Shown: in pieces, positions 8,140-15,279 of the stretch
Layout of the letters: every line of letters starts with the position of its first letter
Numbering within the stretch: position 1 is the stretch's first letter
NCBI RefSeq assembly: GCF_900497695.1
Contig: NZ_UIDD01000007.1
Span: 434,001-498,000, forward strand
From: Pseudomonas wadenswilerensis
GTDB lineage: Bacteria; Pseudomonadota; Gammaproteobacteria; Pseudomonadales; Pseudomonadaceae
Direction: 5' to 3'
DNA length: 64,000 nucleotides
Made by a program: the position numbers and the translations under genes
Notes under the pieces: model-generated
Database searches by the model: none
What the model was told of the DNA's origin: nothing
The model's input: only the letters and a program-made list of their open reading frames with translations

Positions 8140-9111
8140 TCATCCAGCGTCCCGATGTTGCTCAATTTTTTTCTCTAACTGGCGCAGCTGCGCTTCCTGC
8201 TTGCCGATCAGCTGCAACTGGCGGCGCAGCTCCGAGACTCGCTCGGCCAGGCTCAAGGCCAGGTCCTTGTTCTGTTTCTCCAGTTCGTCACGTGATCCGC
8301 TGAGCTGCGCAAGCTTCACCTCCAATCCGTGGATTTGCGCCTGCTGACGTTCGCCCTGGGTCTTGAAGCCGCGCTGGGCATCCTTGAGCGCGCGGATCTG
8401 TACCAGCAAGCCTTCGTTGTCGCGGTTGAGCCGGGTCAGCTCGTCCTGTTTGACGATCAGGGTCTGCTGCAACTGGCGCACTTCCACTTGCAGCAGCTGC
8501 ACCTGCGCCTCATGGCGACGCTGATCCTGATCGCGCTGTTCGCGACTGGCGTTGCGGTAATGCTCCAGGGCGTCGCGGGCATGCTGATGCTTGTCTTCCA
8601 GCGAGCGGATCTGCTCGTCCTTGTCCGCCAGGCGCAGGTTCAGCTCACCCACGGCCTGGTTGAGCGTGGCGTTACGTGTCTGCTCGCTTTGCAGGGTGCT
8701 GCGGGTAGTGGCCAAAGCTTCTGATTCGCTGGCCAGTGCCGCGGCCTGGATCTCATGCTGCTGTTGCAGCGCCGCCAATGCCTGCTGGCTGATCTGTACC
8801 TGGGCCAGCAGCGTCTGGCGCTCGTGTTCGAAGGCGCTACGGGCTTGCTCGATGCGCGCCTCGCCCTCCTGCTGCAGCTGCTCAGCCAGTTGCTCGACCA
8901 GCGTCGCCAGAGCCTCGCTGAGGTTTGGCGCGGTGGTAGGCGCGGCTGGCTGCAGGCTTTCCAGTTCTTTCAGATAGCGGTGAATGGTGGTTTTCGAGCC
9001 GGTATTGCCCAGTTCGATACGTACCGCATCGATACTTGGATGCTCGCCACGGGCCAGCAGCGCCTGCCGCGCCTTGTGCACTAATGCTTTATTGATACCG
9101 CCACGGGCCAT
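8140..9111 (-). CDS. KfrA-like DNA-binding coiled-coil protein
   Basis: A 323-residue protein with a KfrA N-terminal DNA-binding domain (ARGGINKALVHKARQALLAR, then GNTGSKTTIHRYLKELE, residues 2-51) followed by about 230 residues of Ala/Gln/Glu/Leu-rich heptads that should form a long coiled coil. KfrA proteins are known from plasmids as autoregulated, nucleoid-associated DNA binders. Here the gene is chromosomal and divergent from a tyrosine recombinase. Start has AGGAG five bases upstream. The intergenic dyad at 9167-9192 is a candidate binding site. Confidence 0.85.
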   Translation of the reverse strand: MARGGINKALVHKARQALLARGEHPSIDAVRIELGNTGSKTTIHRYLKELESLQPAAPTTAPNLSEALATLVEQLAEQLQQEGEARIEQARSAFEHERQTLLAQVQISQQALAALQQQHEIQAAALASESEALATTRSTLQSEQTRNATLNQAVGELNLRLADKDEQIRSLEDKHQHARDALEHYRNASREQRDQDQRRHEAQVQLLQVEVRQLQQTLIVKQDELTRLNRDNEGLLVQIRALKDAQRGFKTQGERQQAQIHGLEVKLAQLSGSRDELEKQNKDLALSLAERVSELRRQLQLIGKQEAQLRQLEKKIEQHRDAG

Positions 9112-9166
9112 GTGAGCTCCTACTATTTCATACTGTGTTACGTACCATGTATTTACATACTATCTC

Positions 9167-9192
9167 ATTCATTGATTCTGTGATCGATGAAT
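9167..9192. promoter_or_regulatory. Dyad between divergent kfrA-like and recombinase genes
   Basis: ATTCATTGAT and ATCGATGAAT form a 10-bp inverted repeat with one mismatch and a 6-bp spacer, inside an AT-rich 180-base divergent intergenic region in an otherwise GC-rich sequence. KfrA proteins repress their own promoters by binding operator repeats, so this is a plausible operator for both genes. Confidence 0.45.
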
Positions 9193-9290
9193 CTGGTGCT
9201 AAGATGAAATAATCACGGCTTATCGCATGTTAAGGGTTAAAATGTCGGCCTGAAGTGCCGAGGTCGGTACGTTTGGCCAGGAGCACCGCC

Positions 9291-10250
9291 ATGAACCCCA
9301 TCGAACGCTATCTGCAGGCCGCCACCCGGGAGAACACCCGGCGCAGTTATCAGGCCGCCGTTGAGCACTTCGAAGTGAGCTGGGGAGGCTTTTTGCCGGC
9401 GACAGCAGACAGCATCGCCCGCTACCTCGCCGACCACGCCCAGACCCACTCGATCAGCACCCTCAAGCAGCGCCTGGCAGCGCTCGGGCAATGGCATGTC
9501 AGCCAGGGCTTTCCCGACCCGACCAAGGCGCCGATGGTGCGCCAACTGCTGAAGGGCATCCGCACGCTCCACCCTGGCGAACCGAAGCAGGCAGCGCCGC
9601 TGCTGATACAGCATCTGCAAACAGCCGTTGCGGCAATTGAGCATGACGCTGTCCAGGCCCGCGCCCGGCACGACCTGCCTGCGCTGCTGCGCGCCAGTCG
9701 TGACAAGGCCTTGCTGTTGATCGGTTTCTGGCGTGGGTTCCGCGGCGATGAGCTGGCGCGTCTGCAGGTCGAGCATATCCAGGCGCAGGCAGGCGTCGGC
9801 ATGACGATCTTCCTGCCCCGCAGCAAGGGCGACCGCCAGGCGCTGGGCGTGCGTCACCGGGCGCCGGCGCTGAAGGTGCTGTGCCCGGTACAGGCTTACC
9901 TGCAATGGCTAGAGGTGGCGGGCATTGCCCATGGGCCGGTGTTTCGCAAGCTCGACCGCTGGGGCAACCTGAGCGAACAGGCGCTCAACAGCAACAGCCT
10001 GATCGGCCTGTTGCGGCGCATCCTTGAGCGCGCGGGTGTACCGGCGGCTTTATATACCGGTCACTCACTGCGCCGCGGTTTTGCTACCTGGGCGACCAGC
10101 AATGGCTGGGAGCTCAAGGCCCTGATGAATTATGTCGGCTGGAAGGATGCCAAGTCGGCACTGCGCTATATCGATGCGTCGGTGTCGTTTGGCGAACTGG
10201 CGCTGCTCGAAGGTGGCAGCAGCGCTGGGCTACTGACGGATCAGGCTTGA
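9291..10250 (+). CDS. Tyrosine site-specific recombinase (XerC/integrase family)
   Basis: A 319-residue tyrosine recombinase. The N-terminal SAM-like domain (residues 1-110) starts NPIERYLQAATRENTRRSY. In the catalytic domain the first Arg is in GFWRGFRGDEL, the HxxR box is HSLRRGFA, a Trp replaces the second His (YVGW) and the nucleophile Tyr is in ALRYID. All catalytic residues are present, so it is probably active. Start at ATG 9291 with AGGAG upstream. It is not next to phage genes; its only apparent partner is the divergent KfrA-like gene. Confidence 0.88.
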   Translation: MNPIERYLQAATRENTRRSYQAAVEHFEVSWGGFLPATADSIARYLADHAQTHSISTLKQRLAALGQWHVSQGFPDPTKAPMVRQLLKGIRTLHPGEPKQAAPLLIQHLQTAVAAIEHDAVQARARHDLPALLRASRDKALLLIGFWRGFRGDELARLQVEHIQAQAGVGMTIFLPRSKGDRQALGVRHRAPALKVLCPVQAYLQWLEVAGIAHGPVFRKLDRWGNLSEQALNSNSLIGLLRRILERAGVPAALYTGHSLRRGFATWATSNGWELKALMNYVGWKDAKSALRYIDASVSFGELALLEGGSSAGLLTDQA

Positions 10251-10273
10251 CACAAATAGTGAAGGTGCTGGCC

Positions 10274-10302
10274 TCATCGCGGGGCAAGCCCGCTCCCACA
10301 GG
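10274..10302. repeat. REP element forming the 3' end of the glycerate kinase gene
   Basis: TCATCGCGGGGCAAGCCCGC followed by TCCCACAGG is a full REP unit. It is read in the minus direction as the last codons and TGA of glycerate kinase. Confidence 0.8.
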
Positions 10303-11437
10303 TCTGGCGGGCGCAATTCCACAGGCGGGCAATGTCGCGAGCACGCGCCTGGAGCAAGGCTGGTGCGTTGGCACAGGCCGCTTCCAGGCTCATCGGGCCG
10401 CTGGTCAAGGCAAACGCGGCGTCGATGCCATGGGCATACAGCTGCTCGTAGCCCTCGCCCAGGGTGCCGGCAATCACCACCACGGGTACGGCGTGACGCC
10501 GCGCTACCCGGGCCACGCCGAACGGCGTCTTGCCGCGCAGGGTCTGGGCATCGAAGCGGCCTTCGCCGGTAATCACCAGGTCAGCGCCCTGCACCGCCGC
10601 CTCGAGACCGGCCAGTTCGGCCACGACCTCAATCCCGGGACGGAAGGCGGCCTGCAGGAAGGCTTTGGCGGCGAACCCCATACCGCCCGCCGCGCCACAT
10701 CCGGGAAAATCACGCACGTCAGTGCCCAACAGTTGCGCGCAGTGATCGGCAAAGTGACCCAGGGCCTGGTCGAGGGCTTGTACCTGCTCGGGGCTGGCGC
10801 CTTTTTGCGGACCGAAGATGGCCGAGGCCCCATTGCTGCCACACAGGGGGTTGTCGACATCGGCGGCGACTTCCAGCTGCACCTCTGCCAGGCGCGAGTC
10901 CAGCGCGCTGGCATCGATGCGGGCTAGCCGGGACAACGCCAGCCCGCCTTCAGCCAGCGGCTGATTCTCAGCATCAAACAACTGCAGGCCAAGCGCACGC
11001 AGCATACCGCTGCCCGCATCATTGGTCGCACTGCCGCCAATGGCCAGAATGATCCGCCGGGCGCCGGCGTCCAGCGCCGCGCTGATCAGTTGCCCGGTCC
11101 CGTAGGTGCTGCTGCGGCAGGCATCGCGCTGGCCCAGCGTGAGCAACTGCAGGCCACTGGCAGTGGCCATTTCGATAATCGCCGTGTGACTGTCGCCCAG
11201 CCACCCCCAACCGGCCTCGAGCGCCTCCCCCAGTGGCCCGCGCACGCGCTGGCTGCGCAGCTCGCCAGCACAGGCGGCAACGATGGCCTCCATGGTGCCC
11301 TCGCCACCGTCGGCCATCGGGCACTTGACCAGTTGCGCCTGGGGCAACACCTGGGCAAAACCTGCAGCAATGGCGTCGGCGACACCTTCGGCGCTGAGGC
11401 TGTCCTTGAACGAGTCGGGGGCGATGACGATTTTCAT
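10274..11437 (-). CDS. Glycerate kinase
   Basis: A 387-residue glycerate 2-/3-kinase of the GarK/GlxK family, phosphorylating D-glycerate from glucarate/galactarate or glyoxylate catabolism. Hallmarks are the N-terminus MKIVIAPDSFKDSLSA, the KCPMADGGEGTMEAI loop, GGSATNDAGSGML and the late VITGEGRFDAQT. Start at 11437 after GGAG. Its last eight codons and stop are supplied by a REP element (finding below). It is arranged with a CdaR regulator and an MFS sugar-acid transporter, which supports a role in sugar-diacid use. Confidence 0.92.
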   Translation of the reverse strand: MKIVIAPDSFKDSLSAEGVADAIAAGFAQVLPQAQLVKCPMADGGEGTMEAIVAACAGELRSQRVRGPLGEALEAGWGWLGDSHTAIIEMATASGLQLLTLGQRDACRSSTYGTGQLISAALDAGARRIILAIGGSATNDAGSGMLRALGLQLFDAENQPLAEGGLALSRLARIDASALDSRLAEVQLEVAADVDNPLCGSNGASAIFGPQKGASPEQVQALDQALGHFADHCAQLLGTDVRDFPGCGAAGGMGFAAKAFLQAAFRPGIEVVAELAGLEAAVQGADLVITGEGRFDAQTLRGKTPFGVARVARRHAVPVVVIAGTLGEGYEQLYAHGIDAAFALTSGPMSLEAACANAPALLQARARDIARLWNCARQTCGSGLAPR

Positions 11438-11547
11438 GGGGATTCTCCTGATCCAGATGCCTGCATGCTGACAGTTGGGCCTTGATTGTTCGTCAGTCGA
11501 ATGCACAAAAACCGGCGGCCTTTGTTTGGCACTTGGCCAAAGTCGAG

Positions 11548-12648
11548 TCAGCTACCGGCCGGCAGCAATTGCAACCCCAGGTACAGGCTGAGCATCCCCT
11601 CCAGCCGCAGCGGGTCGACTTCGCTCAGTTCGGCGATGCGCTCCAGGCGGTAGCGCAGGCTGTTGCGATGAATGCCCAGGGCATCGGCGCAGGCCTGGCT
11701 CTGGCCATCATGGGCGCACCAGGCACGCAGGGTTGCCAGTAACTGGCCGCTGTTGTCCTTGGCGCGAATCCGCTGCAGCGGCTCGAGCAACTCATCCAGG
11801 GCGTCATCGTTGCGGTGGCGCCACAGCAAGGCCGGTAGCCGATAGCGGCTCAGGGTCAGCAGGCGCTCGGCTGGCAGCACTTCACGCCCATAAGCCAGAA
11901 GGTCGCGAACCCGGCGATAACCGCGGCGCAGCTGCTCCAGGCCTTGCGCCGCCGACCCTGCGGCCAGGCGCTGGACCTGCCAGCCGTGACGCTGCAGCCG
12001 ATCCAGCAACTTCGATTCATCGAGCACCACCGTGGCGGGCCGGCACCAGAGCAGTGATTGCCGCGCCGGGCTGACGCACCAGCTGTCCGGATAACGACTC
12101 ATCAACCAGCTGGCCAGCGCTTCGGCTGCGGGCCCGGCATCCAGTTCGAACAGGCAGGGAATGCGCGGCAGCTGTGGCTTGAGCCCCAGTTGCCGGGCCT
12201 CGTCGACCAGGCGCGGTGAATCGCCGGAGCCACCCAGCAGCAACGCCAGCAAGTCATCGCAGCGCTGGCGCCGCCATTGCTGCTCGACCTGCAGGTGACG
12301 CTGGGCCAGGAGCATTTCGGCGGTCATGCGCACCAGCTCGCCATAGGTGCGCAACTGCTGGGGATCGCCGGTCAGGCCAAGCACACCGATCAGCCGACCG
12401 TCGAGCAGCAGCGGCAGGTTGACCCCGGGCTGCACGCCCTTGAGGCACTTGGCTGCTTCCACATCCAGTTCGACGATACGACCATTGGCCAATACCAGTT
12501 GCGCGCCTTCGTGGCGGGTGTTGATGCGCTCCGGCTCGCCACTGCCGAGGATCAGGCCCTGGCTGTCCATGACGTTGACGTTGCACGGCAAAATCGCCAT
12601 CGCCCGCTCGACGATGTCTTGTGCCAGGTCATGGTCCAGTTCGAACAT
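11548..12648 (-). CDS. Sugar diacid utilization regulator (CdaR family)
   Basis: A 366-residue CdaR-type activator. The N-terminal sugar-diacid recognition domain is clear (MFELDHDLAQDIVERAM, NVMDSQGLILGSG, RINTRHEGA), and the C-terminal PucR-type helix-turn-helix reads QACADALGIHRNSLRYRLERI. CdaR senses glucarate, galactarate or glycerate and activates sugar-diacid genes. Start placed at ATG 12648. It lies between glycerate kinase (same strand) and a divergent MFS transporter, both of which it probably controls. Confidence 0.9.
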   Translation of the reverse strand: MFELDHDLAQDIVERAMAILPCNVNVMDSQGLILGSGEPERINTRHEGAQLVLANGRIVELDVEAAKCLKGVQPGVNLPLLLDGRLIGVLGLTGDPQQLRTYGELVRMTAEMLLAQRHLQVEQQWRRQRCDDLLALLLGGSGDSPRLVDEARQLGLKPQLPRIPCLFELDAGPAAEALASWLMSRYPDSWCVSPARQSLLWCRPATVVLDESKLLDRLQRHGWQVQRLAAGSAAQGLEQLRRGYRRVRDLLAYGREVLPAERLLTLSRYRLPALLWRHRNDDALDELLEPLQRIRAKDNSGQLLATLRAWCAHDGQSQACADALGIHRNSLRYRLERIAELSEVDPLRLEGMLSLYLGLQLLPAGS

Positions 12649-12809
12649 GGGAGGATCCTTGTTGTCGCAATGATTGGTCCGGGGCACAGCAGGCCAGGCA
12701 AAATGCTGTGCAAAAGCACAAAGACAGCCACGGCCCGCTCACCGAGACTCGCAGCAGCAGCCGCCTCGATGCAGGCTGCGGCGATAAACATAACAACAGA
12801 GAGAGAATC

Positions 12810-14144
12810 ATGTCATACAGCCCTGCCCCTGACCAAGGCCAAGACGCCACCCGCAATGCGCTGTATCGGCGCATTACCCTGCGGCTGATTCCATTCATCT
12901 TCATCTGCTACCTGTTCAACTACCTGGACCGGGTCAACGTCGGCTTCGCCAAGTTGCAGATGCTCGATGCGCTCAAGTTCAGCGAAACCATCTACGGCCT
13001 GGGTGCCGGGATTTTCTTCATCGGCTATGTGCTCTGCGGGCTGCCCAGCAACCTGGCGCTCAACCGCTTCGGCCCGCGGCGCTGGATCGCGCTGATGATG
13101 ATCGCCTGGGGCACGCTGTCGACCTGCCTGCTGTTCGTCACCACGCCCATGGAGTTCTACGTGCTGCGCCTGTTCACCGGCGCCGCCGAAGCGGGCTTCT
13201 TCCCCGGCATCGTGCTGTACCTTTCGCGCTGGTTCCCGGCGACCCGGCGCGGGCGGATCATGGCCCTGTTCATGTCGGCGATCCCGGTGTCCGGCTTGCT
13301 CGGCGGGCCGTTCTCGGGCTGGATTCTCAATCACTTCGCCGCCGGCCAGCATGGCCTGGCCGGCTGGCAGTGGATGTTCCTGATCCAGGGCCTGCCCACC
13401 GTACTGCTCGGCTTTCTGGCAATTTTCCTGCTCAGTGACGGCTACGCCAAAGCCAAGTGGCTGAGCCCTGCTGAACGGCAGATGATCGAGGCCGACCTCA
13501 AGGCCGATGCCGCCAGCAAACCGCCGACCACCAGCGACAGCGTACTGTCGGTGTTCGCCAACCCGCTGATCTGGACCTTCGGTTTCGTCTACTTCTGTAT
13601 CCAGAGCGGGGTTTACGCGATCAACTTCTGGCTGCCGTCGATCATCAAGAACCTGGGCTTCAACGATGCCCTGCTGATCGGCTGGCTGAGCGCGATCCCC
13701 TACCTGCTGGCCGGGGTGTTCATGTTGCTGGTCGGGCGCTCGGCGGACCTGCGCAACGAGCGCCGCTGGCATTTGGTGGTACCGATGCTGATGGGTGCCC
13801 TGGGCCTGGTGATTGCGGTCAACTTCGCCCACAGCCCGGTGATCGCTATCATCGGCCTGAGCATCGCCACCATGGGCGCCCTCACCGGCCTGCCGATGTT
13901 CTGGCCCATGCCCACCGCGCTGCTGAGCGCCGGCACCGCAGTGGCGGGCCTGGCGATCATCAACTCGGTCGGGCAGATGGCGGGCTTTCTCAGCCCGTAC
14001 CTGGTCGGGTTCATCAAGGACCAGACCGGCTCGACCGATGCGGCGTTGTATTCGCTGGCGGGCTTGATTGTGTTTGGCAGCCTGGTGGCGTTGCGGGTTT
14101 CGCGAGTGCGGGCTGCCGGGGCGGTGGCTGAACCGGTGAACTGA
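12810..14144 (+). CDS. MFS transporter, ACS family (sugar acid/anion symporter)
   Basis: A 444-residue major facilitator protein with twelve predicted membrane segments. The family signature NYLDRVNVGFAKLQM in helix 1, GAAEAGFFPGIVLYLSRWFP in helix 4/5 and the large central loop are typical of the anion:cation symporter family that carries glucarate, galactonate, tartrate and similar acids. Start at ATG 12810 (GAGAGAA upstream). It is divergent from the CdaR regulator and therefore probably imports the diacid or glycerate that glycerate kinase consumes. Confidence 0.9.
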   Translation: MSYSPAPDQGQDATRNALYRRITLRLIPFIFICYLFNYLDRVNVGFAKLQMLDALKFSETIYGLGAGIFFIGYVLCGLPSNLALNRFGPRRWIALMMIAWGTLSTCLLFVTTPMEFYVLRLFTGAAEAGFFPGIVLYLSRWFPATRRGRIMALFMSAIPVSGLLGGPFSGWILNHFAAGQHGLAGWQWMFLIQGLPTVLLGFLAIFLLSDGYAKAKWLSPAERQMIEADLKADAASKPPTTSDSVLSVFANPLIWTFGFVYFCIQSGVYAINFWLPSIIKNLGFNDALLIGWLSAIPYLLAGVFMLLVGRSADLRNERRWHLVVPMLMGALGLVIAVNFAHSPVIAIIGLSIATMGALTGLPMFWPMPTALLSAGTAVAGLAIINSVGQMAGFLSPYLVGFIKDQTGSTDAALYSLAGLIVFGSLVALRVSRVRAAGAVAEPVN

Positions 14145-14153
14145 GGCACCCCC

Positions 14154-14206
14154 ATCGCGGGGCAAGCCCGCTCCTGCAATAGGTGGGAGCGGGCTTGCCC
14201 CGCGAT
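14154..14206. repeat. Paired inverted REP elements (BIME)
   Basis: ATCGCGGGGCAAGCCCGCTC and its inverted partner, separated by about ten bases, follow the MFS gene. The pair could form a strong stem and may mark the transcript end. Confidence 0.85.
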
Positions 14207-14271
14207 GCTTTAAATCGGAGGTGGAACTGTGTAAAACAGATCGAATTCCAACCGCGAAGGGACTTTCGATC

Positions 14272-15279
14272 ATGATCTACCGTCCTCTGGGCCAAAGCGG
14301 CCTGCAGGTGTCTGCACTGACCCTGGGCAGCATGATGTTCGGCGAGCAGACCAGCACCGAAGACTCGCTGCGCATCATCGACAAGGCCTGGGATCAGGGC
14401 ATCAATTTCATCGACACTGCCGACGTGTACAACGCCGGGCGCAGCGAAGAAATCGTCGGCGAGGCCATCGCCCGCAACCGCCAGGACTGGATCCTCGCCT
14501 CCAAGGTCGGTTTCGGCCCTGCCGAGGGCCTGCCCAACCGCAGCGGCCTGAGCCGCAAGCATATTTTCAACGCCATCGAAGCCAGCCTGACCCGTCTGGG
14601 TAGCGACTACCTGGACATCTACTACCTGCACCGCGAAGACCACAACACCCCGCTTGAGGTCACCGTCAGCGCCATTGGCGACCTGCTGCGCCAGGGCAAG
14701 ATCCGCCACTGGGGGGTGTCCAACTTCCGTGGCTGGCGCATCGCCGAGATCTGCAACCTGGCCGAGCGCCTGGGCGTGGCCAAGCCGGTGGTCAGCCAGC
14801 CGCTGTACAACATCGTCAACCGCCAGGCCGAACCCGAGCAGTTCACCGCGGCCGCCTACCACGGCCTGGGTATCGTGCCGTTCAGCCCACTGGCTCGGGG
14901 CGTGCTCAGCGGCAAGTACGCGCCCAATGCCAGCCCCGACGCCAACAGCCGCGCCGGGCGCCAGGACAAGCGCATCCTGGAAACCGAATGGCGCCCTGAA
15001 TCCCTGGAAATCGCCCAGAAGATCCACGCCTATACCCAGGCCAAGGGCGTTGGCATGGTCGAGTTCGCGATTGCCTGGGTACTCAATAACACGCTGATCA
15101 GCTCGGCGATTGTCGGCCCGCGCACCGAGGCCCAGTGGGACACCTACAGCGGCGCCCTTGAGGTGAAAATCAGCGCTGAAGACGAAGCCTTCATCGATTC
15201 GCTGGTCACCCCCGGCCACGCCTCGACTCACGGCTACAACGACAGCGCGCACTTCGTCAGCGGGCGCTTGCCACGCTGA
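14272..15279 (+). CDS. Aldo/keto reductase
   Basis: A 335-residue NADPH-dependent aldo/keto reductase, TIM-barrel family. The catalytic tetrad is visible as Asp and Tyr in FIDTADVYNAGRSEE, Lys in ILASKVGFG and His in YYLHREDHNT. The NADPH-binding C-terminal region contains VGPRTEAQW. Similar to voltage-gated potassium channel beta-subunit-like/Tas-type reductases acting on assorted aldehydes. Start at ATG 14272 (MIYRPLGQSGLQVS). It converges on and overlaps the nahK gene by 23 bases. Confidence 0.9.
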   Translation: MIYRPLGQSGLQVSALTLGSMMFGEQTSTEDSLRIIDKAWDQGINFIDTADVYNAGRSEEIVGEAIARNRQDWILASKVGFGPAEGLPNRSGLSRKHIFNAIEASLTRLGSDYLDIYYLHREDHNTPLEVTVSAIGDLLRQGKIRHWGVSNFRGWRIAEICNLAERLGVAKPVVSQPLYNIVNRQAEPEQFTAAAYHGLGIVPFSPLARGVLSGKYAPNASPDANSRAGRQDKRILETEWRPESLEIAQKIHAYTQAKGVGMVEFAIAWVLNNTLISSAIVGPRTEAQWDTYSGALEVKISAEDEAFIDSLVTPGHASTHGYNDSAHFVSGRLPR

